This document shows, piece after piece, positions 24,722-42,380 of a DNA stretch of 64,000 nt. Made by a program: the position numbers and the translations under genes. The notes under the pieces are model-generated. The model saw only the letters and a program-made list of their open reading frames with translations, was not told the DNA's origin and did no database searches. This DNA is from Podocnemis expansa. Taxonomy: Eukaryota > Chordata > Testudines > Podocnemididae. Numbering within the stretch: the first letter of the stretch is position 1; every line of letters begins with the position of its first letter. Where the stretch lies: NCBI GenBank assembly GCA_007922195.1, contig ML682024.1, forward strand, positions 5,714,273-5,778,272, in the 5' to 3' direction.

Positions 24722-25649
24722 CCTCCCCAGCCAACCACTGCCGGACACAACAACACGTCACTTCCCGCACGCCACACCCCTTTCCGGGACACCGCCATCT
24801 GTCCGCGGGGCGGGGCTCGAAGAAGGCGAGAGGCGGCCGCCATCTTTGTGCGGGGCACTGGCGGGAGATGTTCTATAGGGACAGAGGAATGGGGTGAGCG
24901 AGGGCGGTGTCACCTTAGCGTGGGGCAGAGCCGTGAGTGGCACGGAGGGGCGAAGCCCCGTCTGTGCTTGGCCGAGGCCGCCATCTTTGTGAGGGGCAAC
25001 AAAAAAAAATGCGCCGCCATCTTTGTGCGTGGAAACCCTACCGTGCGGCGGCCATGCTTGTGCGGGGCAAGGGGTGGGGACGGGTCGAAGCCTCTCCCGG
25101 GCGGTCATAATGAGAGGTGAGAGGTCAGGGGTCGGGGAGTGACGCCACTGTGGGCCGCGTGTTGACCCCGAGGGCTGGGACGGTCGGAGGGAGGGAGGCA
25201 GGAGGCGGCGGCGGGTCCGCGGGGGCAGGTAACGGGACTCCGGTATTCAAGCGTCGGGACTCCACCCCTCGTCCCCTCAGTGTGGCTAGAACCCAGGTGT
25301 CCGGGCTCCGGCCCCGCCCCCCATCACTAGGGATAGAGCCTGGGGGGGGGTCTAGGCTTTGCCCTTCCCCTCCTCTCCCCCCCCCCCCCGACAGTCGCAG
25401 CCGGGATGGAACCCAGGCGTCCGGTGCTGCCCTTCCCCCAACACACCTACCGACAAGGGAGGGAACCCGGTCGTCCGAGCTCTGCACCCCGCCCCCCTCT
25501 CCTCTCCCCAAGCTGCTCTGGAGAGAACAGGGGGGGTCCTGGCTCCCGGCTCCCAGCTCCCCACGCTAACCACTGGACCCTGCTTCCCTCCTAGGGCCCG
25601 GCGGAGAACCCCGGCGTCCTGGGCTGACCCCTGTCTCCCGTAGGCCAGG
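24722..25649. promoter_or_regulatory. Divergent CpG-rich TBC1D17/AKT1S1 promoter with repeated YY1-type modules
   Basis: The two start codons are 929 bases apart and point away from each other. GCCGCCATCTTTGTG, the minus-strand form of the YY1 core AAGATGGCGGC, occurs at 24836, 24977 and 25013. Degenerate copies lie at 24791 (ACCGCCATCTGT) and about 25048 (GCGGCCATGCTTGTGCGGGG). Splice-like sites GAG|GTGAGA near 25118 and TAG at 25641-25643 suggest that AKT1S1 has a non-coding first exon. Confidence 0.65.
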
Positions 25650-27043
25650 ATGACGGGCATGGCCGACAACCACAAGGAAAGCTGGGCGGCGCTGATCGCG
25701 GCGGCCGAGCGGTACCGGCGCCAGACGGGGAACGAGGTGGTTCTGCTCACGGCCTACCGGGCCCCGCAGCCGGGGGGCTATGGCTACTCCCAGCATGGGT
25801 GTGGGGCGCTGGGCGATGCCACCCAGCGCTACCTGGAGGACATCACCGTGGTGCACAAGACCACGGCCTTCACCTACGCCCCCCGCCCTCCGGCCACTTC
25901 TCGGTCTCCCCCCACGCTCTACTCCCGCAGCTGTCCCCCTCAGGACCCGCCTGCCAGCCCCCACCGGACAGCCAGCAGCCACGGAGCCCCAGCCGAGGCC
26001 TCGGGCGGCCAGGGGCTGGGGGAGGAGGAGGTGAAAAGTCTGCTGGCCCCCAGGGAGACGGAGGCTCCAGGCAAGCAGCAAACGCCCAGTGATACCACGG
26101 GTGAGTCTGGGTCACGATCTGGTGATAAGGAGTGCCGGTATACGCAGCCCCCAGACTCCACCCCTGGGAGGCTGTTTTGTTTTCTCCACACCTGGCATGT
26201 CATCCCCATATAATGGCCCTTATGCTGCACCCCAGAGAGGTGGTATCTTAGCAGTGGGTGAGGGGGTACCCATATACCTAGTGCCGGTACCCTAGTCATC
26301 TCAGAGAGGATGTATCTCCTCACAGGCCCTTCTGCGTCCCCCCCAGGTCTCTTCGTGATGGATGAGGACTCCCCCAGTCAAGACTATGAGCCTTTCTTCG
26401 ATTCAGACCCTGAGAGCACTGATGGTATGCTGGGGGTCCCTGAGCTCACTCCCTTGCATGGAGCCTGCTGGGCTGGGGGGTGTGAAATAGGGTGGTTGGG
26501 ATGTGGGTACATATGGGGAGGGAGGGCGTGCGTGGGTAGGGACTTCCAAAGCGTGGGATCACCCTCTAATCCTTTTCCCTCTCCTCAGATGGCAGCCTAA
26601 GTGAAGATACCCCGAGCCAACTGCCACCAGTTCCCTTCACCCACCAGTATGCTAAGTCGCTACCCGTGTCTGTGCCTGTCTGGGCCTTCCGCAAGCCAGG
26701 CCCTGAGCAGCGCTCCTCTGACGAGGATAATGCCAAGGTGAGGAGCCCCAAGGGCCGGAGGTTCACTGGCCCTGATTGAAGTCACAGGGTTGGGGTCTGT
26801 CTTGGGGGAAGCTCTAGCCCCCAGGGGTGAAGGATGTGGGGGGGGGAGGATCCCAAGACAGTGCCCTGCCCAGTGCTAACCCCTCCCCTCCCCTCCCAGC
26901 ACTCGTCCCCTGACCTGGAGAAGATCGCAGCCAGCATGCGGGCGCTGGCCCTGCGCGGCGCTGATGGCACCGAGATGTTTGGGGACCTGCCCCGCCCCCG
27001 CCTCAACACCGGGGACTTCCAGAAACTTCAGCGGAAGTACTGA
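25650..27043 (+). CDS. AKT1S1: AKT1S1 (PRAS40), AKT substrate and mTORC1 inhibitor
   Basis: Four coding exons (25650-26100, 26347-26424, 26589-26737, 26900-27043) encode 273 residues; the human protein has 256. The TOS motif FVMDE that docks on Raptor is at 153-157. A second Raptor-contact region [10 protein letters not shown] starts near 199, where S200 matches human S183. The AKT site RPRLNTGDF places T263 at human T246. The N-terminal third is a conserved globular-looking part ([20 protein letters not shown]) followed by a Pro-rich linker. PRAS40 blocks mTORC1 until phosphorylated by AKT and captured by 14-3-3. A second in-frame ATG nine bases downstream (25659) has an equally good context, so the start may be three codons later. 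An upstream non-coding exon is likely. Confidence 0.96.
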
Positions 27044-27851
27044 CCCCCCCCCCCATAGTCCCCCAGGAGGAGGGGACCCGGCAGTACAGCTTTGGTGCCC
27101 TCTTCCAGCATTCCCCCAACAGTGCTGCCCTTTGGACACTACATACCTGAAAGCAGGGCTGGGGGGTGTTAATGGGGGGACACTATAGAAGCATAAGGGG
27201 GAACCCTGTTCCCCACCACCTGTCACCCCCCCAGTAGCAGACTTGGCAAGGCACTCCCCTGGTCCCTCTACACTACAGTTGTTGACTGAGGGGTATCCCC
27301 TTGTGCCCCACACTACAGGAGCTGCTGCCCCCGCCCCCCCCCCCCCATCTTTCAAAAATCTCTATTAAGGCTCCTTTTGCACATAAGCTGTTTGCCCTGG
27401 GGGGATTCAGCACCCCCATGCCCTCTGCTGTCAGCCTAAAGCAGAGAATACTGCCCCTCCAGAACTGACACCCCCCCCCCATGTGGGGGGGTTTACCCTA
27501 GACCTCCTATGGCTCAACAGCCGACCCTGGCTGCCTGGCAGCCCCTCCACCCCTTCCTTTTTTTTGTACCAGATGCTCAGGGGCCCTGGCCCTGCCCCTT
27601 TATTTTTGTCCAAAGATGATTTGTGGGTCAGGGCGCGGGGAGCCCCGCCTTTTCAGCCTGCATTGGCCAATAAAGATGCCAACTTTTACCAGCTCCACCC
27701 TTTGCTGTCTCTGAAAGGGGGGGGGCACAGCCAGGGACTATGGCTGGCGGGGGTCTCTGCTTCCCAGTATGGCCAGAGCTGCCACTGTCCCATGGCACCC
27801 TCTTCCCAGCTTCCCAGGCAGAGACAGACACTGGCCACAGAATTGTTTATT
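27044..27851. other. Shared 3' space of AKT1S1 and the tetraspanin gene with opposed poly(A) signals
   Basis: AKT1S1 has AATAAA at 27669-27674. The tetraspanin, on the other strand, has AATAAA at 27851-27846. The two signals point toward each other and are only about 170 bases apart, so the mature 3' ends nearly meet. Confidence 0.75.
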
Positions 27852-28143
27852 GAGCTGGGCATGGGGTAGGCAGATACAGAGGAACAGAAATGGGGGGTTG
27901 TAGGAGGAGGGGGGTGGGCTCTGCAGGGGCAGGGAGGCTGCCTCCACCAAATGGTCTAAGGGGGACATGGGGCTTGCTGGAGAAGCCTGAGCCAGGGAAG
28001 CCACCCACCAGGAGCTCTGAGTGGGGTTCATCCTCTGTGCTAGAACAGCTGCACTCTACAGGAGGAGGCAATTCCTGGGCTGCTAGGGGTCTGGGGGACA
28101 TGTGCAGGGATCCCTGCCGAGGAGCAGCTGTCCCAGGCCTTCC

Positions 28144-30775
28144 TCAGTGATAGTATTTCTCCACCTTCAGCACCTGGTAGTACATGAGCCCAGAGGAGAT
28201 GAGGCCCAGGACCTGTGAGAGGAAAGGGGGGTGAGGTGGGAGGGTGCCAGGCTGGGACCCCTGGGAGCAGCATGGGGGGCTGGGGCTAGCATGAACAGAG
28301 CCAGGGCAATTCACTGAGCGCCCCAGCAGAGGTGTAGAGACTCCAGCACAGTGAGCTGCTGAGCCCAGCTACCATATGGCACTGGCCCAACCCTCCAAGC
28401 CTGGGACTGTTCTTGGAGGCAGCTTTGCCACATCCCTAGCCAGTGAGTCCCCCGGGCTGTGGGGGAAGCCTAGTCACCTCAGCTTTGTGTTAAATGGCTA
28501 TGGTGGCTGCGCCCTGGGAAGTGGGAGGAACTGCTCTGAATCCCCTTTGCCCATCGGGGCACTCCAGCGTCCAGCACATGGTATGCACTTCCTGCCAAAT
28601 GGACCTGATCCCCATGGAGATTTGGTCCCTTTCCAGCCCAGCTTTCCTGCCCCCTCCTGCTGACCTCTGGGCCATTCCAGACCCACCCCCACCCCCCGCG
28701 GGCAGAGCCAGGGGCAGGCCCCCTCACCTGGACGACAGCAATGCAGACAGCAAAGATGGCCATGGCCCAGACGTTTTCTGCCACCCAGGACTTCACCTTC
28801 TCATAGCAGGGCTGGTGGAGATGGGGGTGAAAATGACAGAAATGGGGGGCTGGAGGGCTTACCTCAGGCCTGAGACTGCATGGGCTGGCCCCACCCAACC
28901 CATACAAGGACCCTTATCTCTCAGGATCCCACTTTTGCATACCCCACAAACCTGGCCTCTGTAACTGTCCACCCTCAGCATCGCTGGAGCAGCCCTATTG
29001 CCCACCCTCAGCTTTGTCTTGTTGCTCCCCTCTGCCTGTGCCCACACCATGACTGCTGGCCAGGCAGGGCCTGCTGGGCCTCAGTCCTTTGTGCTTCACA
29101 GGCAGTGCCCAATGCTGCCCATTCCCCAGCCACTACCTGGGCGCTTGCATGTGCTCCAGTGGGTAGTTGGAGCTCTGGCCTCTGATGCCTGGAGCTCCTG
29201 CACAGATGCCGCCACAGGGTTTACAAGCAAATTCACCTCTCCATCATCATGCAAGCTGCTTGCCTCCTCCCTGGCTATAGTGAGCGGCTCCTAACCCAGC
29301 CCCAGGCATTGCTCACTGAGCTGTGGAAATGGGGTGGGGAGTGTCTGTTTACCCCCAGGAGATGGATTGGGGGTCCAGTTACTAGTGTGTGGGAGGGGGA
29401 GAATACCTACTTCCTTCCACCAGGCAGCGCCATGGCCAGTGCAGGGGGTGCCATGCTCCAGACAGCAGGACTGGGGCAGCCCTGTCGTGTTGCGCACCTC
29501 AAACCAGTCTGTGTAGTTCTGGACGCCGCAGCACCGGAACTGGGGGAGTGGGGAGGCAGGAGGAGTGTCAGATGCCAGGTGTGTGGGTCCCAGCTGTGCC
29601 AGGTCCCTGCTCCCATTGTGGGGGATCATTTCCCTGTTGTGTGGGACCTCACCTCGGTCTGCACTGTGTCCCAGGCCTGGGTCAGCGCTGGCTCCTCCGG
29701 GGCCCCATAGCGCCACAGCCCTGACTTCAGATCCTCTTGAGCATGTCTGTCAAACTGAGACAGGGAGCACATGAGTATGGGGTGCTCCAGGGGGAAGGAG
29801 GGTTTGGCAAATGGGGAAGGGGAAAAAAGGGGGGAAAGGGAGTTGGGGGGAGGATCTGGAAGGTCCATGCGAGGGCAGCTTCCCCCTTACCTGCTTCCGG
29901 CAGGCATAGAAGGCCAGGGCTCCGCTCAGCTCCAGCAAGATGATGGTGGCAAGAACCACAAAGAACTGGGTGGGGAGAAATGGGTCAGAGCTCCCAGAAC
30001 AGCCAAATGGAACCCGGTCCCTGGCCCCTTGCCCAGCAATGTGGGTGGTTCCAGCCAGCCCCCACCCCTCCCTTGCCACCTTATTGTGCCCTGACCATCT
30101 CCCCCCTTCCCTAAACCACCCCAATCCCCTTCCTCTGGCCTGCTCCCATTCCCTACCGTCAGCAAGAGGCAGCGTTGCTCGGTGGCTGCGCCCAGGCAGC
30201 CCACGAAGCCCACAGCCATGACCACGGCGCCAGCTGCCATCACCAGCCCAGCAACCCCCAGCGACGGGAAAGACAGTGAGAGTGCCGAGAAGCGACCCTG
30301 CGAGAGAGAGAGCCACAGCCCCACGCCCAGCGCCCCACAGCCCCCCAGCTGGGCGGGGATAGGGGTCAGGGGGCCCCAGTCAGTCCCATGCCCAGCACCC
30401 CACAGCCCCCCACCTGGACAGGGATGGGGCTCACAGTACCAGTCATAGCTCTACACCCAGTGCTGCACAGCTGGGTGGGGATGGGGATCACAGGGCACCA
30501 CTTTAAGCCCCATACCCTGCATGCTACACCCCCCCAGCTGGGCAGCGATGGGGCTCAGGGCACCCATCACAGCTCTACACCCACTGCTGCACAGCTGGGC
30601 GGAGATGGAGCTCACAAGGCACCAGCCACAGCCCAGCACCCCATGCCCCTCAGCTGATGGGTCAGGGAGCGCCAGCCCCCCTGGTCCACCCGTGGGAGAA
30701 ACTCACCCAGAAGATGAGGTTGAAGAGGAAGAGTGTAGCCTTGAGGCAGAGGAGGCAGCTCTGGTTTGGGCCCAT
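28144..30775 (-). CDS. TSPAN4/TSPAN9-family tetraspanin (tetraspanin-4-like), 239 aa
   Basis: Seven exons join in phase: 30775-30707, 30348-30157, 29965-29891, 29754-29653, 29539-29411, 28811-28728, 28212-28144. The 239 residues have four hydrophobic segments (about 12-34, 54-75, 87-110, 203-228) and a large extracellular loop with CCG (149-151), SCC (170-172), C179 and C191, the six-cysteine pattern of TSPAN4 and TSPAN9. Wording shared with those two includes LFNLIFW, LGGCG, FPSL, GFVGCLGA, CCGVQNYTDWFEV and PCYEKVK. Possible N-glycosylation sites are NYT (154) and NTT (163); C7 and C10 are likely palmitoylation sites. Tetraspanins organise membrane microdomains with integrins and other partners. 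The protein is clearly diverged from both relatives, for example its C-terminus YYQVLKVEKYYH, so it may be a third paralogue. It is head-to-head with POLR2L, as TSPAN4 is in human. Confidence 0.88.
30346..30700 (-). repeat. Tandem copies of the tetraspanin exon-2 splice acceptor and exon start, inside intron 1
   Basis: The plus-strand wording CAGCTGGGCGGGGAT, the true exon-2 acceptor read backwards, recurs at 30346, 30411, 30468, 30535, 30592 and 30651, spaced 57-67 bases. Read on the sense strand, each unit keeps a pyrimidine tract, a CAG and a rough copy of the first codons of exon 2. The copy after 30411 would still read VGGCGVLGMGL. The most exon-proximal unit is the real exon. Confidence 0.7.
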
Positions 30776-32344
<1,569 letters not shown>

Positions 32345-32459
32345 TGCCCACAGTGGACTGGGCCTGGCACCAGCTGCACTTTATTTAACCTGATGCTTTA
32401 GTTTGGGGTCACGGCCAGAGGAGTAGCAGTCCTCAGAGTGCCTAGGCCTCCCCCCCTGC

Positions 32460-32465
32460 AATAAA
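32460..32465 (+). promoter_or_regulatory. POLR2L AATAAA poly(A) signal
   Basis: Canonical hexamer 116 bases past the POLR2L stop codon, within CTGCAATAAATCCCC. Confidence 0.85.
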
Positions 32466-33239
32466 TCCCCACGAAGAGATGCCTGCATATGTGACCCATC
32501 ATTTCAGCTCCCCCCCCCCCCCCGGTTCCTCTCCCACGGAGTGCCCTGCTCCCTTCTCAGCCCCTCCCCTCCACCCTGCAGGTAGGAGCCCTCCAGCAGA
32601 CCCCTGGTGGGCTGTGTGAAGGTGTGATAAAAAGGTTCCTCATTCTGTTACCCTTAGCCAGGGCTGCCCTGGTTGGGGCACAGGAAAAGGGAATGGGTTG
32701 GCTGAAATCTGCTGACAACCTGGAAGGGTGGGGGAGTATCAAAAACTGTGCACAGACTCTGGAAAAGGGTGGTCACTTTTAGGGAAATGGAGCATGAGGG
32801 TGGCTCTAGACTGGACTGATAGGCACAGCAGCTCACAGGTGCAGAATTTACTTTAGAATCCATCCATCTCTAGAGTTGGTCAGTTGATCTGATGTCCAAT
32901 CCCCCTGCCAAATTAAACTATGCCTAGATATTCTAAAACTGAGCCAACAATTTCCTAACTCCAGAAAGTTTTTTGCATTCCTGCATGGGGGTGGGATTGC
33001 TGGGAGTGACTCTGTCTCATATGATCAAGCAGGAGTCACAGAATACAGCAGCAGAAAACAGCTGGTGAAGTCCAGCCCTGTGATAACATACTTTAACAGT
33101 TTGGTTTCACAAACCCACAAGTCTGAAGTGAATCAATCAGGAGGAAAGTTTTAAACAAAAATGTGAAGGCTCTTGGTGAATGATTTAAGAACAATTAGAA
33201 AGCCATGACCTGAAAAAAGGTGGTGGCACTGGTTTAAAA

Positions 33240-33830
33240 AATAAAACTGCCTGACATATAAAGGGGAAGTGAAGGCAGCTATGTAACAGATAGAAGATGG
33301 TGATAATGATTATTAATCAGCAGTTAGGAATTGTAGAAAATTGATAAAGGATTGGAAAAAGGCCTGTAGAAATCTGTGAGCAGCTGTTTTAAGTATATTA
33401 GGACCACAAGGAAGTCTGACAGTGGTATTGACTCCATTACTAGATGAAAATTTTAGAATTAGCAACAATGCAGAAAGTAAACATTTTTTGGTAAATTTTG
33501 GGTGTATATTGGGGGGAAATTAGTCATAACACATTACTCTTTCCATTCTCCTAGTACCTTGGACCTCTGCTAATAAAACTGCTGAAGTTAGATATTTTTA
33601 AAGCAGCAGGTCCAGCTAACTTCTACCCAAAGGTTTTAAAAGAGCTGGCCAAGAAGCTTGCTGGACCAGTAACTGATTTTTCAATAAGTCTTACCACACT
33701 GGGGAAGTGCCAGAAGATTGGAAGAAAGCTAAGGCTGTGCCAATATTTAAAAAGAGTAAATGGGGGGACCCATGTAACTATAGCCTAGTGGGAGTGGCTG
33801 ACATGGGCCTTTGAAATGGGGGGGAGGAAC
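33240..33830 (+). mobile_element. Decayed CR1-type LINE reverse-transcriptase fragment
   Basis: With several frameshifts and stops, the plus strand translates to the thumb and finger wording of CR1 ORF2: LDIFKAAGPANFYPKVLKEL, then AKKLAGPVTDF, LGKCQKIGRKLR-like (normally GEVPEDWKKA) and an IFKK/DPCNY counterpart. The order matches the family's KAxGPDGxxPRVLKEL ... EVPEDWKxAxVxPIFKKG ... NYRPVSL block. It is dead and lies between POLR2L and PRMT1. Upstream AT-richer sequence from about 33000 may belong to the same copy. Confidence 0.65.
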
Positions 33831-35520
33831 CTCGTTAATAGCACTCAGTGTTGGTTTATGAGAAGTTGCCTGTCAAATTAAGGTGTTATATTTGATGTGG
33901 CACCACATGCATTTAGCTAAAAGTGTGACCAATATAAAATTAACACAGCCCACATTAACTGGCTTAAAAACCATCTGAAACATCTCATACCATCCAGCAG
34001 TGTTTCCCAAGTGGATCTACTCTCAGCCCTGCATTAGTAACCGTTACTGTCACAGAGCTGGAGAAACCCAGGGACCCACCCAGCCATAGTGGGTATGGCA
34101 AGTAACCCAGAGGATGGGCCAACATGAGGCAGATCAGCAGGACCTGAACCTAAACCACCAATGAGATTGCAATGACAACGTCAGTGCTGCAAAGGCTGGC
34201 TGCACACTCCAGGCTAAGAGATGCTGGAGGAGCTATGGGACCTACACTGGCCAATCAGGCAAAGGGCTTCCCAGCCCAATGCTAGGATTCAGGATTGACG
34301 TGATGCTGGGCTAGGCGTATTGAGGAGCAAGGCTGATTTCTCCCCTCTGTATTTGGTCCTTGGGTGACCACAGCTGGCTCCTCTCCTAAGGCTGCCAGTC
34401 CAGACAGTTGTGGCCAGATCAGGAGGGCTCAGAAAACAGCCAATTAAGAAAGCCAAGTGAGAAGCCACCAGCCCCAGCTTGTCTGCTCCTCCAAGACAGC
34501 TGAGCCTGGCAGTGAGTTGCTAGGGGGACAAATCTGGGTCCTGACTGCAGTGAAGAAGGGCAGCCAGACATGAGAACTGGCAGAGACCAGGTTTCAAGGA
34601 AGCTGGGCTGGCTCCAGGTTCAAGAATGAAGTTAGGGATCCTCAAGCCAGGGTCTGCTGGGCCCAAGAGCAGAGCAGAGACCTGGGCCACAGCACCTTCA
34701 TGGTACCCCATACAATCAGTGAAGCCCCCTGAAGTCCTGGGATGGTCAACTTCCACATAAAACACAACTGGCCTGAAATCCCAGCCACCACAGGCTCAGG
34801 GACACCCACCCAATTTCTAATCCAGCAGGGGGCAGCGCCACACAAGCCCAACTGATTCCTGGAGGCACCCAGCAGATGGCCAGAGCTGCATCAGGACCCT
34901 TTGTCACAGGGCTGAAGGATATTCCCACAGCACAGAAAGAACTGACCCACTGCTGGGGGGATGTAGTATTTATTTGCCCCTTATCTATTCCTCCCCCACC
35001 CTTGGTCTGGATCCAGCAACTCTTGTACTGGGGGTGCAAGCTGTGAGATTGATGCTCTAGCCCCACCTGAGGTCAGGCTCTCCCCTTTTGCCAGGCAAGG
35101 CTAGATCAGGGGCACAGGACAGCACCCGCAAGGTCCACACCAAGGCATTCTTCAGGGCATCAGGCTAAGAGCAGTGTCCAGTTGTGGGGCAGAGGGGACA
35201 GCAATAGGGAATTCGAAGCAAGAGAGGGGAATAGCCTTCCAGCCTCATATCTTCGCAACCCATAAGCACGTGCTAGGTACCCGGCCAAGACAAACGGCAA
35301 TCCTGCCCCGACCCTGAAGAGCAAGAGTAAGGATGGAGGGAGAGAGTCTTAGTTATCTCCCCCAGGCACATTCTTGGGACAGAAAGCAGGAGAAGCCAGT
35401 TCTGGGTGCTACACTGCAGCCAGGAAGGCAGGGGCTGTATTAGAGGCTCTCCCCCTGCCTCAAACTGGAAGCCAGTTTGCCCCCCCCCCCCACAAATGGC
35501 CAGGGGCCCAGTTTCATCTC
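33831..35520. other. Intergenic stretch between POLR2L and PRMT1; probably old repeats, none identified
   Basis: Composition is less GC-rich than the genes, with no convincing splice-bounded frames. Wording such as CCAGCAGTGTTTCCCAAGTG (about 34000) hints at a further repeat end, but no boundaries were found. It precedes the PRMT1 3' end. Confidence 0.4.
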
Positions 35521-35526
35521 TTTATT
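35521..35526 (-). promoter_or_regulatory. PRMT1 AATAAA poly(A) signal
   Basis: TTTATT on the plus strand is AATAAA on the minus strand, about 460 bases past the PRMT1 stop. POLR2L ends some 3 kb away on the other strand. Confidence 0.75.
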
Positions 35527-35983
35527 TCCTCATGAATGTAACCATATAAAAACATAAGTTATGAAACAGTCACAATGTGTCAGCTCAGGTGGGTGGGGAG
35601 GGTAAAAATGGAGGGAGGGACAGAACCGTCAGCAAAACACAAAATGGGAAACCCTCCCCCATTGCCTCCAGCCTACCCCCAGCTTAAAAAACACACAGCC
35701 TGCCTGCCCCCTCCCCCCCAAACTGGTTGCCTTGGTGCTCAGAAGGACCCCAGAGCCCTTTGGGGGCACCGGAGGGGGCAGTGAGGTACTGAGTTACTGG
35801 GGCTGGCACTGGTTTAAAAGCAAACAGGGTGGAGGTTCCAGGGCTGACAGACATCTTCACCCTCACCCCCAGGGCTGCACAAGAAGAGAGCTCAGCAGTA
35901 GCTCTGCATCTCCCGGCAGTGGGAGGTGGGGTCGTGGCCCTGGGCACAGCCAGCAGGGGGCACACAGCGTGAGGGGGGCCGCG

Positions 35984-40898
<4,915 letters not shown>

Positions 40899-40983
40899 CT
40901 TGCAAGCGAAGCGCAGAGAGAACGAGAGCCCCGCCCCCCGCGGCTTATACCGGGGGAGGGCCCTCCCCCGCCCCTCAGCCTCC

Positions 40984-41758
40984 ATTGGGTCCCTGCCCAC
41001 GCCCCACGGCGCTGAGTACCTCCATTGGGTGACGGAGTTGTCGCTCTACGCTCCGGCGCAAGCCGCCGCCGCCATGGAGGGCTTCCATTGGGCGAGAGAG
41101 GTGTTACTCAGAAAGCAGGGCCCCACCCTGCAGCCGAGAGGCTCTCCCATTGGGTGAAGGTGGTGTCATTCAGATTCCCGGGCCCACCTTTGTGCGCTGA
41201 CGACCGTCCCGTTGAAGGAGAGAGATGTCTCTCAATATGGTAGGACCCACCCACCTCCAAGAGACCCTTTCATTGAGTGAAGGAACTGTCACTCAAAGTG
41301 CCGGGGCCGCTCTCACAGAGAGCGATTCTCTCATTGGGCAAAGAGGATATCATTTAAAATGGTGCCCTGCCCGATTTGGTAGCGGCAACTCCATTGGCCG
41401 TTATTCACGGAGGCACTAGGACTCGCCCCAACCACCAAAAGATAAGGTCATTGGGCGAGCGAGAGAACACCGACTGGCGCTGCGCCGGCGCTTTTAAAGC
41501 AAACGCTATTGGTGGATGTGGTGTCACTCAAATTCTAAAGGCCCCCCCCTCGAGGCCTCTGCCTTTATAGTCGCAGCCGGCTTCCGGCAGACCGAACGGC
41601 CAATCATGAGTTGAAACCCCGCCCCAGCCATTCCATTGGAGACTGTGGTGCCTGTCTCGGGGAGGGATCCGCCTCCTCGGGCAGCCGCTAGTCCTCCTGG
41701 TTGGGTCTCCAGAAGCCAGGCCCGCCCCTCTCTAGCACCGCCCCCTGCAATTATTGGA
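40984..41758 (-). repeat. Array of about 61-bp degenerate units, each led by a CCAAT box, upstream of PRMT1
   Basis: ATTGG (CCAAT in PRMT1 sense) starts at 40984, 41024, 41087, 41149, 41333, 41393, 41450, 41508, 41635 and 41754. One-base variants lie at 41211 and 41272, and a ttggg remnant near 41699. Spacings are mostly 57-63 bases or twice that. Beyond the box, units share GTGTCACTCAAA-like wording about 17 bases on and GGGCCCACC-like wording thereafter. All boxes face the same way. NF-Y binds CCAAT; that this array acts on PRMT1 is inference. Confidence 0.75.
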
Positions 41759-42380
41759 TGTAGTAGCCGCCCGTCTTCTTTAGCTCCGCCCCCAAAGCTG
41801 CTAGCCCTCCCCCACCACAGCACACTGCCTCTTACTACAACCCCTCCGCCAGCACACATCCGGCCAGCCAGCCACTACTACTACCCCGCCCAGTCCTGCA
41901 GCCTCTGGCCCCCTTCGTGCCCCTCCCTCCTCACTGCAACCCTCAGCCCACAGACTGCAGCCCCATCCCTGCCTCCATCCTTTGCTGCTTCCCGAAACCC
42001 CTTCGCATTGCAACACACTGCCAGCTCTATTTCCACTGGCAGGGGGGGTCATGCCCTGCAGGTTCCTCCTGCATTTCGCTTCACAGGGGTGTGGGACTGG
42101 ACAGAGACAGAGACCAAAAGCTTTGGTATTAAAATATATTGAAAATCCTTTACAAAAAATGGACACACCCCAGAGAAGTCAGGGGGTTAGCCTCTGCTGG
42201 GCCTCCCCCACACCGTGGACAAGCCCTGAGATTTCAGGGAGGGCTGACTTAGTCTCCACTCCTCCCCCAGACGAGTTTGCAGTTCCCCAAATCCCCTGAT
42301 GGCTATGTACTGTACTCTTCCATACAGAGTGGGTTCTGAGGAGGGGGAGGGGCCAACACTGTGACCCCTCCCCCCAATTG

